From a virus, in IMG/VR virus record IMGVR_UViG_3300021197_001264, positions 1-41,480 of that record: 41,480 nucleotides of DNA, one strand, 5' to 3'. This document shows, one piece after another, positions 1 to 8,656 of this stretch. The notes under the pieces are model-generated. The model saw nothing but the letters and a program-made list of their open reading frames with translations, made no database searches and was not told the DNA's origin. The position numbers were made by a program, and so were the translations under genes. Each line of letters starts with the position of its first letter. The stretch's first letter is position 1.

Positions 1-205
1 ACTCCCCAACAGGAAGCACCACGAGTTGTTGGTTGTATGATGCGTTGACGAACGGGCCAGCAGCAGCGTACACGCTGTCACTACCCACCATGTAGATTTC
101 CCATGTGCTTTCGCCTCCATAGGCGTCGGCCTGGAACTCTACGTTTACCCATCCTGTCTGCGCGGTAGCAAACAGTGGCATTAGCATCAACAACAAAGCT
201 CTCAT
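1..205 (-). CDS. Secreted Bacteroidota-type beta-domain protein (5' part only)
   Basis: This gene starts at 205 and runs off the left edge, leaving 68 codons. Its ATG overlaps the holin stop codon (ATGA). The first 16 residues, MRALLLMLMPLFATAQ, form a classic signal peptide with a likely cut after A-T-A. The mature part continues as GWVNVEFQADAYGGESTWEIY, then AAAGPFV and VVLPVGE. This spacing (a strand with D-x-Y-G-x-E-x-x-W-E-I, then GP, then LP-x-G-E) resembles the small beta domain that Bacteroidota exported proteins repeat, which usually continues into a D-S-Y-G-D-G motif; that continuation lies outside the window. The protein should therefore be exported by the host Sec system. Its role could be in lysis, the host surface or superinfection exclusion, but none of these is shown. 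The reading frame and signal peptide are clear; the domain match is from memory. Confidence 0.72.
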   Translation of the reverse strand, partial: MRALLLMLMPLFATAQTGWVNVEFQADAYGGESTWEIYMVGSDSVYAAAGPFVNASYNQQLVVLPVGE

Positions 206-639
206 TTCTTTGATTTCTCTATGGTTCTACCAGCGAAATATGCACCAAAGGCGGTTAACATAAGTATCTCAAGCAAAGATACGTAGGAATCCTTGACGTT
301 AAATGGCCAGTCATCCATGCTATCGGCCACCATGGTCACCATAAACATGCTCATAAGTGCGATCAAAGTCACTGGCCTGATGAGCTTTGCGAGCTTTACA
401 TCGCTACCCATATCAGCCTTCCAGCGCTCTGTTACATTCTCCTGAAACCTCACCTCTGCGTCAATCATGGCTTGAGCTTCTGCAGGGTCTACATCAGGCT
501 CATTACCAAGAAGGTTTTTGACAATACCTAGTGCGCCTTTGTCGGGCAAAGCATCACCCATAATTGTCAGCACGTTTGGTGCCTTTGACTTAAGCCAAGC
601 CCCAAGCTTGGTGTTTTTAATTTTTTCTTGCTTGCTCAT
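202..639 (-). CDS. Holin, GTA-type (holin of 3TMs family-like)
   Basis: This 145-residue protein probably makes the inner-membrane hole that starts lysis. It has a soluble N-terminal half, then an amphipathic stretch ending E-R-W-K-A-D (about residues 70-75), then IRPVTLIALMSMFMVTMVAD (about 87-106) as a membrane segment, and a second hydrophobic segment (about 117-137) before a basic tail TIEKSKK. The order W-x-x-D, then K-x-x-R-P-hydrophobic, then a D at the end of the first helix is the pattern of the gene-transfer-agent holin family. The start is an ATG at 639. It overlaps the end of the giant virion gene by 23 bases and its own stop overlaps the next start, so all three are likely co-translated. 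No endolysin lies next to it; the M15-type peptidase at the right edge is the candidate partner. Confidence 0.7.
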   Translation of the reverse strand: MSKQEKIKNTKLGAWLKSKAPNVLTIMGDALPDKGALGIVKNLLGNEPDVDPAEAQAMIDAEVRFQENVTERWKADMGSDVKLAKLIRPVTLIALMSMFMVTMVADSMDDWPFNVKDSYVSLLEILMLTAFGAYFAGRTIEKSKK

Positions 640-3600
640 AATACTTGTTGAATCTCATTATTAACTGTCTCTCTCTGTCTCTAATCTTCTGAGTCCTTAG
701 AAGCCTTTCGTCATACGGTAGATCTCTTAAATCTTTTTTCTTTGACCTCAAAAACTTCAATTCCTTTAGAGTTGATCTCAATATTTTGTTGGTGCTAGAG
801 CCAATACCCTTGTGTCTTTCCTTGTCAAAAGTATATCCTTCTTTTAGCTCCTTATAAAGAGACTCAAACTCCTGCTGGTTATCCTTAAACTTCTCCATGT
901 CGAAGTACTTATTAGGTTGACCATAAAGGATTCTTGCCAAAGGCACATCACCCGCTTGAATTTGAATGTCTTGATCGTAAAAGAGCTTTGCCTTTAGTTG
1001 CTTGGGGAACTTAAACAAAGATCTGTTGACAAACTGTCCAGCGCCCCCTATGTAGTACTCAAACATGTACCAGAACTTATCTGGATTAAAATCTAAGCCT
1101 CCCGATTTGTACTCGCTACCTCCAGTGGCTTCATTCATCCAACTAAAGAAATCTTGCACTGACTCAGGAGACCTAAACGACAGCTCTGAATCTGGCTTTT
1201 GAGTGCCAAATGGTAGGTTTTCTCCAGTCACGGGTGATCCAAAATATGTTTCATTGACCATAACGTCAACAAAAGGCTTCATCACTGTAGGAACTGCTCC
1301 CTTTCCAACAGACTTAAACAAATCGTCGGACTGTCCAAATGACACTGGAGAGAAAGATGCCATGAATGAATTGAACAAGAACATCATTGCTTCATCAGCC
1401 TCTCGACCTCCGTATGCTGCTTCTGTCATGGCTGTTCCCATATTGGCAAATACATTAAATCCATACGGCATAGGGATCTTGAAGTAATCCTTTCCGTTAG
1501 GGCGCATAATCACTAGGTTGCGCTCTTTAACGTAGTCTGGGATTTTGTCCCAGTAGGGTGTACCGTCTTCGTCTTCGTCAGACATGGCGTACCCCAGCAT
1601 CGTAAGCATTGAGCTAAACAAGCCAAGTCCAGATGCCATCCATTGTGCTGAAGTTATTCTCTGGAAAGCGTTTCTGTCTGTACCATCAGGTCTTTTTTGA
1701 GGTCTGAGGTTAATTAGAGATCGGCCAAGCCTAGCCGTACCCTGGACAGATGCGTTAAAGAACAAGTATACTGCGTTAAGGGTTGGCCCATACTCACCCT
1801 GCTTGTTAAAGTTTACAGTTATGTTCTTGGCTAGCTGAGCTGCTTTTTCTCTTGACACTCCAGACTCTCTTGCAGCGATGTAAGATGCTAGTCTTATGCT
1901 GTTTTCAAAAGCGTCATTGATTCCCTCAATAAACTCTGCAAAGTTTTTAGCCTTTCCAAGAATCTCTTGAGTCTTTGTCTTTCCATCAGTTGCCAACTCA
2001 AGCTCGCTAGCTAGTTGATCTAGTGGCTTAGCGTATGCCCATCCAGTCTTACCCCCGTCGTCCTTAAACTCCTGAAAGTATTTTTCTATTGCTGGGTCGC
2101 CGCCTCGTTGAACTGCGTTCTTTGTTAGAGTCGTAAGGGTCTGTGGAATCAACTTAAATATTCTCTTTACAGTCTTGGCACTGTTAAGCATGCCCCCTTC
2201 TATCTCGGCTTCTGCAGAGGCATTAAAAAGAGCAGATTGAATGTCACGAGAGAAGTTAGATATTACAAACTCAGGGTTTAGTGTGGTAAACGAAGCCCTT
2301 AGCCACTGTGCTGGAGCTCTCAAAGCCCTAACAAAAGCATTGCTGTGGGGAATACCCATGCCCTTTAGGTTTTGAGCGTAGCTGGGGTCGTTAAAGTATA
2401 TAAACTTTTGTCTACCCCCTATTCTTACAGCAACCGCATTCGGAGAGCTTGAATCAATACCTGAGCTAGAATCTAGAATCCTCCAAACCCTTGAGTTAGG
2501 GTTTTCCTTTATTAGATTGTGCAGAGCCTGAAGGGATTCGTTTGTTCTAGCCTTGATATGGACAGATGCGTTCTGTGCTACTACCTGGGCAAGGATGTTT
2601 ACTGCCTTAGACTCTCTACCTTTAGCTCTTTTGGTGGTAGGACCAAATACATTCATGCCTGCCCCTCCAGTAGGGTATGGAGACTTGACTGTTTCGTCCA
2701 TTGACACACCAGACAGAGGCACGTAATTGTCAAACATGTTTTCAAAAGCATTGACCGTTTCTCTAGTTTCTAGACCATAATTTACCATGGTCTCTCTAGT
2801 GTCTTTTTGAATTTCCCTAATCATTTTTACGATTGGGTCTAGGGCCTGCTTGTTTGCTGCTTGAATTATAGCATCTGCTTCAGAGTCTGGCATACCACTA
2901 CCATTTTCTACAGCGCCATTGGATCTTTCAAGGATTAAAGCATTTCTTTCCTTGGCATGCAGGGCGTACAAATATTCAGACACCTCGTCAACCTTTATGC
3001 CTGCTTTTTTCATAGCGGCTGTTATGGCGTCTACTCTTTTGTCTAGCTTGGCCAAATCCTCAGCAGCCTTTCCGTACATAAGCTCTTCTGCCATTTGGAA
3101 ATCTTGACTCTTTCTAATTGGCCCTCGCTGTCTTTCAATATCAGCTTGAATATTAAAAATGTCAACATACTTATCCTGAAGCCTTCTTATCCATTTATTC
3201 TTCCATCTCTGGAAGCCAGACTCTTCTTGTTGAATAAAGGAGTTTTGATTTCTCCTGCCAGATGACAGGCTGTGATCTGTAACGACATCATCGCCAAGTG
3301 TTATCTCAGCCTCAGTGCCATATCCCAGTTGTTTCTTAGCAAACTTAACAATCTTGCCTTCAGCCTGTGCTTTTTTTGTAAATACCTTCTTTTGTGTTTT
3401 GGTTGTTTTGTCTGTGTACTTTGCTTTTGAGTAAGCGCTCTCGACAGGCACAGGCTTAGCCAAGAACTTCATTCTTTCAGCTGAGTTTGACACAATGGCA
3501 TCTGGGAAAGCATCGCTTTTAGTGTCTGAAATGCTAAATGGATTGCCTTCTCCGTATGGCACTTTCATCATAGAGACTACCGATGCTCCAGGAACATCCT

Positions 3601-6600
3601 TCAAAGAAAGGTCTGAAAAGTTATTCTGAATGTACTCCTGTACAAGTACTCCAGATCCAGTCCCTGAAGCCCTCAGTATGTTTTCTTTTATTATTCTTCT
3701 TGCAATCCTGCCTCTGTCGTTAAATGATGTAGCAAAATCATCAAAGTTCTTTACATCACTAATGATTGACGCAAAATCTTCGGCTTCTTGCTCGCTACTT
3801 ATTCCGTCTTTAAGTTTTGACGGGTCTAAACCCTTACTCATTAAGTTAAAAGCCATAGCGCCTTCTGTCCTTCTTGACCTAGACGCATTATAAATGCGAG
3901 TCAAGTCATCCTTAGACATACCCTTAAGGATCTCGTTAATTCGATCTATTCTTTCTTGACCATTAACCTCATTTACGTAATCTAAAACTATCTTAGAGAA
4001 CACTGCTGGATTCCCAGGAAGAGAGGGGATATCAATAGCACCAATCGCAACAACAATAAACCCTTTGGGGTTCTTGCTTTTTTTGTCTTTTTCAATCAGG
4101 GCCGTCATTTTTCTAAAGACCCTATCTCTCATGGCTGGATTTCTGTGAGAGCTAACCACCCTCCCGCCAAAGAACTGCTCTACTTGGGTAAGTATGCCCG
4201 TGCCTACTTGCTTCCCGCTCCTGTCGTATCCAATCAAAATAGATTGGGCGCCGTTAATATCTTTAAGTTCTTGATCCGTAAAGAAAAGTTCCTCGTCAGA
4301 CATATTGGGGAAGGCTTCCCTGACACTCGACTTATATGATTCAGACTGCTCGTCTGTCATAGCCCTTTGACCTCTCCTACCAGAGGAAAGCCTTACGTTT
4401 CCGTTGTTTAAAATGTCTCCCCCTTGAGCCATGAATGATGGCGTCCTTCCTGACATATTTAATATCTCAACAGCTTCAGCCTTTGAAACCTCCTCTAGGC
4501 TAAGACCTGATTCTTTAAGAAGTTGTAGATTTTCGTAAGCTATTTCAAGAACCTCGTCCTGCTCCTCTGCGGTGCGGTTGAACAACATTTCTTTTCTGAA
4601 CTTGCTTAAGTAGCTAAACTTTTCGTCAGCATCTTCAATCTGATTATATTCTTCCCTGTTAAAACCAGGAACCAGAGCCATGCCTTGAAGAGGGTCTATG
4701 CCAGCCCGCTTAAGTATTTCTGCATCTCTTCCTAGATCAAATACTTTTTTCTCTTGAGCCTTTCGATCCCTAGCCTGTCTGGACTGTCTTTCCTGAGATT
4801 TTCTTATGCTTGAAAGCCTTGCATTTTCAGCTCCGTCTATTCTTACAACGTTGCCCTCTCTATCCGTTTTAGGCTTGGGTGGTTTGATCGTGTACTTCTT
4901 GCCATCCTTTATGAAATACATCTGAGTAACCCTTGCTGGTCTGCGACCATTAGAGGTCATGTGGTTGTACCAGTTTCTAAAATGAAAATAGTCGTTTACT
5001 TTAATTTTTTTGCCTCTGCTTCTTTCAAACACTGGTATAGGCTCTCCGATATCTGTGTAAGGGTCCTCGGTGTAAAAGACCTCCGTATCCTTAAGATACG
5101 TAAATTCTGACTTGCGCCTTCCGAATGACATCCTTACGGAGTCTATGTCCTGTGTGTCGTCTTGAGAAAGAACGTCTTCATCAGAAGTGCGAATGCCTTC
5201 TGCATCGGCTAGCATCTGGTCCGTCAACTCCTCAACCCTTCTGTTTTTTTCTTCCTGAGATAAACTCTGGTCAGCCATGATGTCTTTGGCTGTAACCTCT
5301 TGTATGTCAACCTGTTGAGAGGTATCGACATCTCTTCCCTCTGTAGAGGCCTTAACTCTTCTTGCAAACTCTAAGAACTCCTCGTTGTTGTTGATTGCAA
5401 CATCTTTGGTGCCAGAGAACTTAGCAACCATGCTGCTAACAAGAGTTCTAAACTTGTTCAGGAATCCTGGCTTAGACTCAAAAATAGCTGGATTTTCAAC
5501 ATACTTCAAGAGAACACCCATAATGGCTTCTTCTTGAATAGCTGCTTCTCCCTGTTTTTTATACGTTGGGTTGTTTCTAGCAAAGACTATCTCTGATCGA
5601 ATCAGCTGAGCCAACTGTCCTGAGCCCTTTGCTTGAGATGCAAGGTGATTGTATATGGCTCTACGCCCCTTGGCGTCTTTTCCAATGACGTCTCTAAATG
5701 CAGCATGTACAAACTCTTCCGTCACCTCTGAGGCATTAGCGTCAACGGGTATACTTATTACCTTGTTTACGTGATCAACAGCTCCATATCCATCAGCATC
5801 GTACAGCTCTGTGAACTTTTTCCTGCTGTATACACGGAACTTATATCCATCCTTGCTGAGCTTCTTCCCAAGAGAATTGTTAAGCCTGTTGGCTCTAATG
5901 GCTGCTCCAAGACTAATCCTTCCCTCACCCTCGCCAACTTTGCCAACATCCATAATGTCGATAAGTGTGCCTTTACCAAGATCTAAATCTTCTAAGTCAG
6001 GAGCTTTGTCTTCAGGTGTCTTTTCTTCTATTGGCTTTTCTTCTGTAGGCTTTTCTTCTGTGGGCTTCTTGGTTTTTTGTTCAGGCTTCTTCTCAGGAGC
6101 CTTTTCGTTTTGCTCACTTTCGTCAAACAAAGACAGCTGCTGGGCCTCTTCTTTTTGATCTAATGGAGCATTGTCCGCTTCAGACGGTAGATCAGCATTG
6201 TTTCTTTCAAGCTGATTAAGAGGTTGACTTTCTACTTCAGTCTCTTTTTCTGATGCGTCTTGAGCTGAAACTGACTCGTCAGTTCTTGTAAAGTCTGGCT
6301 CCGCTCCTGCCTGATTCTCAACCCTTTGTTTAGCTGCAAACAAAGTTTCATATCTTTTCTCAAGAAAACTTCTTTCTTCTTTTGAAAGGTTTTTGTCATT
6401 GAGTTTGGCTTCTGTGTAAGCCATGTCTCTGTGAATCTTAAGCAATCTTCTTCGGCTACCCTCAGACATCTTGTCAAACGCCCGCATAGATTCATCGTCA
6501 ACCTGCATAAGCCTAGCGGCAAGCATCTGTTGCTCGCTTTCAAGATCTTGTCTAAACGAAGAGTTTGGATCTGCGTCCATCTTCGCTTGGTTTTCAGACA

Positions 6601-8620
6601 TCTTTCTCCTGATGTCGTTCCTCTCTTTTAGCACTGAGTGGTGAGCCTGGAACGAAGCATATCCAGACATTGCAGATGTAGGTCCAGCACCGATAAGACC
6701 AGCTATTCCAGCGTCAAGTACGTTATACCAGTTTATATCTTTTGGGGTTCTACCAAACGCCATATCATCTAGATGGGGCAACGCTTCTTGAAGGAGGCCT
6801 ATTGTAAACTCCTCAAGAAACTCACCGCCGCCTTGTTTTCCAGCAATTTTAAATCCTTCTTTTACTGCCCTCCCTTTTGTCAGCTCAGCAAGCCTTTCTT
6901 TAGATTGCTTCTTTAAATTATTTACTGATTGCTGGAATAATGATTTTCTCCCTGTAGCTAAAGCAACATCCGCTGCACTAAAAACGTCTGACAACAAAGC
7001 TTCTGCGGATCCAATCATTATAGACATGGAGGCCTTTTCTGCAAAGGTCATATCAGCTCTTCCTTCCAGCGTGTTGTAAAATCCACCTCCAGAAGTGCCG
7101 CCAAGAAACCCAAGGTTATAGCCATGTCTTGATTTGGCCGCCCTAAGTGCAGAGTTGGCAGACCTTATGCTAGCAGCTTGTGCTGCAGTTGGCGCACCCA
7201 TCCCAGCTTTTAGTGCTGTTGATTGTGCCGCTTTGGCCTCCATCAAAGGAGCCTTGGTTGCGCCTATCATTCTCATATAGCCCCTAGCGTTACCAAAGGC
7301 TTCGCCCCCCTTCATAGCAAAGGCTTTACGGAATTGATCCGCAGGGACTTCTCCTGCAAACACCCCCTTTATCAATTCAACAAACCCCATCCCAGCAACA
7401 TCTTTGGAAACCCCTCTTGATTGAAGTTCTAGCTGATTGGCTTTGCTGAAAATATCACTAACAACATTAGAGCCCAGCTGCATCGTAGTGAGGACCTCAT
7501 CAATTACATTGTCTTCATTGTCAAACCCAAGGGCCCTATCTATCTCCATTCCAGCATCAGAGGCCATTTTTAAAGCCCCGACAGAACCTGTCGTTAGTCC
7601 AAAAACAAAATCTTGGGTGCGTCCCTTAAAAACATCGGCAGCCAAGCGCCAAACACTACCCAGGTAAGGAATGTTTTCTATTCCACTACCACCATAAAAA
7701 GCATCATATTTGTCTTTTACCTTGGCTGCTTCTTTGTCAATACGATTGTAATACCTTCCAATCTCTGAGTTCTTCCAGTTGAGATCGTTTCTTTCGTAAG
7801 CCTCCGTCAACATGTAATTAAAATCAACCTGAGACTGAGGGTTCAGAGATGATGGCAATCCAAGTGATGCGTTGATTTGATTTCTTTGATCAATAAGGTC
7901 GGACCTGTTGTTTGATAGCTTTTGTCTAACCTGCTTAAGATGGTCTTCCACTGTAAAGGCACCCGAAGCGTAACGAGGTATATCAAAACCAAGATCAGCC
8001 ATGTCACCTCTAAGGCTTTCTGCTGCATCAAAGTCTTCAGCCCTCATTGCCCTTTGATATGCGGTGTTTAGTTCCGCAACTTCTACAATATTTGCTACAC
8101 TCTTGTCGTTGTTTATAGACTCAGAAAGCGCGACAACGTTGTCATCGCCTCTAAGCATAGCATTTTGAAGTATGTCAGGAGCTGAAGTAGATACAGGTGA
8201 CGTAGGGTCATCAATATCATATTGCTCACTTATTTGAGCTAGTTGTTGGCCAAGCTCAAAGCCCTCAGGAGTCGCCTGAGTCTCCTCTCCAGACAGCACA
8301 GTTCCACCCGAAAGCTCGGAACCTGTACCTTTTTTTTTTTGATCTTCAAAAAACTGATCCCTCTCTTCCTTTTCAGCTTCTAGTTGCTCTCTCCTTTTCT
8401 TCTCTGCTTCTATCTGCTTTCTTATCTCCTCCTGCTGCTTTAAAAATTGCTCTCTTTCGACCTCGTAGTCTGAAAGCAAATCAGCCCTTACAGACTCTCC
8501 GTCAAACCCAGAGTCAACCATAATCCCTAGGGCTTGATTTCCTCTGTACCCTGCGTTTTTAAGCCTATCTAGATATTCTCTTTGGCTGAGCTTAGGCGTA
8601 AATGAATCTTGTCCGTTCAT
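617..8620 (-). CDS. Giant multi-domain internal virion protein (large polyvalent protein type)
   Basis: This 2667-residue protein is probably packaged in the head and ejected with the DNA. Residues about 45-95 are a charged coiled coil. Residues about 850-880 are repeats of E-E-K-P-T. Around residue 966 there is VTEEFVHAAF followed later by QEEAIMG, which looks like a zinc-peptidase helix with the first histidine replaced by glutamate. Residues about 2090-2300 match the large polyvalent protein domain of the LPD38 type: NPEFVISNFSRDIQSALF, then a Y-I-A-A-R-E-x-G helix, A-A-x-x-A-K-N-I-T-V-N-F, and FFNASVQGTARLGRS. Three copies of an S-x-G-R-R motif near residues 1162, 1407 and 1781 separate blocks of the protein. 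A TATATTTG promoter sits 24 bases before the ATG. The D-F-D-G-D motif expected of a crAss-type virion RNA polymerase was not seen. The precise biochemical role is unknown. Confidence 0.8.
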   Translation of the reverse strand: MNGQDSFTPKLSQREYLDRLKNAGYRGNQALGIMVDSGFDGESVRADLLSDYEVEREQFLKQQEEIRKQIEAEKKRREQLEAEKEERDQFFEDQKKKGTGSELSGGTVLSGEETQATPEGFELGQQLAQISEQYDIDDPTSPVSTSAPDILQNAMLRGDDNVVALSESINNDKSVANIVEVAELNTAYQRAMRAEDFDAAESLRGDMADLGFDIPRYASGAFTVEDHLKQVRQKLSNNRSDLIDQRNQINASLGLPSSLNPQSQVDFNYMLTEAYERNDLNWKNSEIGRYYNRIDKEAAKVKDKYDAFYGGSGIENIPYLGSVWRLAADVFKGRTQDFVFGLTTGSVGALKMASDAGMEIDRALGFDNEDNVIDEVLTTMQLGSNVVSDIFSKANQLELQSRGVSKDVAGMGFVELIKGVFAGEVPADQFRKAFAMKGGEAFGNARGYMRMIGATKAPLMEAKAAQSTALKAGMGAPTAAQAASIRSANSALRAAKSRHGYNLGFLGGTSGGGFYNTLEGRADMTFAEKASMSIMIGSAEALLSDVFSAADVALATGRKSLFQQSVNNLKKQSKERLAELTKGRAVKEGFKIAGKQGGGEFLEEFTIGLLQEALPHLDDMAFGRTPKDINWYNVLDAGIAGLIGAGPTSAMSGYASFQAHHSVLKERNDIRRKMSENQAKMDADPNSSFRQDLESEQQMLAARLMQVDDESMRAFDKMSEGSRRRLLKIHRDMAYTEAKLNDKNLSKEERSFLEKRYETLFAAKQRVENQAGAEPDFTRTDESVSAQDASEKETEVESQPLNQLERNNADLPSEADNAPLDQKEEAQQLSLFDESEQNEKAPEKKPEQKTKKPTEEKPTEEKPIEEKTPEDKAPDLEDLDLGKGTLIDIMDVGKVGEGEGRISLGAAIRANRLNNSLGKKLSKDGYKFRVYSRKKFTELYDADGYGAVDHVNKVISIPVDANASEVTEEFVHAAFRDVIGKDAKGRRAIYNHLASQAKGSGQLAQLIRSEIVFARNNPTYKKQGEAAIQEEAIMGVLLKYVENPAIFESKPGFLNKFRTLVSSMVAKFSGTKDVAINNNEEFLEFARRVKASTEGRDVDTSQQVDIQEVTAKDIMADQSLSQEEKNRRVEELTDQMLADAEGIRTSDEDVLSQDDTQDIDSVRMSFGRRKSEFTYLKDTEVFYTEDPYTDIGEPIPVFERSRGKKIKVNDYFHFRNWYNHMTSNGRRPARVTQMYFIKDGKKYTIKPPKPKTDREGNVVRIDGAENARLSSIRKSQERQSRQARDRKAQEKKVFDLGRDAEILKRAGIDPLQGMALVPGFNREEYNQIEDADEKFSYLSKFRKEMLFNRTAEEQDEVLEIAYENLQLLKESGLSLEEVSKAEAVEILNMSGRTPSFMAQGGDILNNGNVRLSSGRRGQRAMTDEQSESYKSSVREAFPNMSDEELFFTDQELKDINGAQSILIGYDRSGKQVGTGILTQVEQFFGGRVVSSHRNPAMRDRVFRKMTALIEKDKKSKNPKGFIVVAIGAIDIPSLPGNPAVFSKIVLDYVNEVNGQERIDRINEILKGMSKDDLTRIYNASRSRRTEGAMAFNLMSKGLDPSKLKDGISSEQEAEDFASIISDVKNFDDFATSFNDRGRIARRIIKENILRASGTGSGVLVQEYIQNNFSDLSLKDVPGASVVSMMKVPYGEGNPFSISDTKSDAFPDAIVSNSAERMKFLAKPVPVESAYSKAKYTDKTTKTQKKVFTKKAQAEGKIVKFAKKQLGYGTEAEITLGDDVVTDHSLSSGRRNQNSFIQQEESGFQRWKNKWIRRLQDKYVDIFNIQADIERQRGPIRKSQDFQMAEELMYGKAAEDLAKLDKRVDAITAAMKKAGIKVDEVSEYLYALHAKERNALILERSNGAVENGSGMPDSEADAIIQAANKQALDPIVKMIREIQKDTRETMVNYGLETRETVNAFENMFDNYVPLSGVSMDETVKSPYPTGGAGMNVFGPTTKRAKGRESKAVNILAQVVAQNASVHIKARTNESLQALHNLIKENPNSRVWRILDSSSGIDSSSPNAVAVRIGGRQKFIYFNDPSYAQNLKGMGIPHSNAFVRALRAPAQWLRASFTTLNPEFVISNFSRDIQSALFNASAEAEIEGGMLNSAKTVKRIFKLIPQTLTTLTKNAVQRGGDPAIEKYFQEFKDDGGKTGWAYAKPLDQLASELELATDGKTKTQEILGKAKNFAEFIEGINDAFENSIRLASYIAARESGVSREKAAQLAKNITVNFNKQGEYGPTLNAVYLFFNASVQGTARLGRSLINLRPQKRPDGTDRNAFQRITSAQWMASGLGLFSSMLTMLGYAMSDEDEDGTPYWDKIPDYVKERNLVIMRPNGKDYFKIPMPYGFNVFANMGTAMTEAAYGGREADEAMMFLFNSFMASFSPVSFGQSDDLFKSVGKGAVPTVMKPFVDVMVNETYFGSPVTGENLPFGTQKPDSELSFRSPESVQDFFSWMNEATGGSEYKSGGLDFNPDKFWYMFEYYIGGAGQFVNRSLFKFPKQLKAKLFYDQDIQIQAGDVPLARILYGQPNKYFDMEKFKDNQQEFESLYKELKEGYTFDKERHKGIGSSTNKILRSTLKELKFLRSKKKDLRDLPYDERLLRTQKIRDRERQLIMRFNKYYEQARKN
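5111..5133 (-). other. SxGRR motif copy 1 in giant virion protein (VRMSFGRRKS)
   Basis: Coding for V-R-M-S-F-G-R-R-K-S near residue 1162. Two further copies, V-R-L-S-S-G-R-R-G (about 4375-4400) and H-S-L-S-S-G-R-R-N (about 3250-3276), occur near residues 1407 and 1781. All three sit at borders between blocks of different composition. Confidence 0.6.
8330..8340 (-). repeat. A11 homopolymer inside the giant virion gene
   Basis: The coding strand has eleven A in a row, read as the end of CAA plus three AAA codons (Q-K-K-K, about residue 94-97). One base lost leads to a TAG about 30 codons later; one base gained leads to a TGA slightly sooner. The tract is therefore a possible slippage site that would yield only the N-terminal coiled coil. 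It could also be harmless, or an assembly error. Confidence 0.85.
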
Positions 8621-8644
8621 TTTTTCTTATTTACGGTTTGATTG

Positions 8645-8652
8645 CAAATATA
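8645..8652 (-). promoter_or_regulatory. Bacteroidota-type -7 promoter element TATATTTG
   Basis: TATATTTG on the minus strand fits TAnnTTTG. It lies between the 937-residue gene stop and the giant gene ATG, leaving 24 bases to the start codon. No convincing TTG was seen about 19 bases further upstream. Confidence 0.6.
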
Positions 8653-8656
8653 ATGC

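Noticed and set aside
6010-6072. CRISPR-like short repeats
   Set aside because: The 15-base units code for E-E-K-P-T repeats in frame in the giant protein and have no spacers.
5811-6158. 115-residue plus-strand open frame with F-S-S-V-G-F repeats
   Set aside because: It is the reverse reading of the E-E-K-P repeats of the giant protein.
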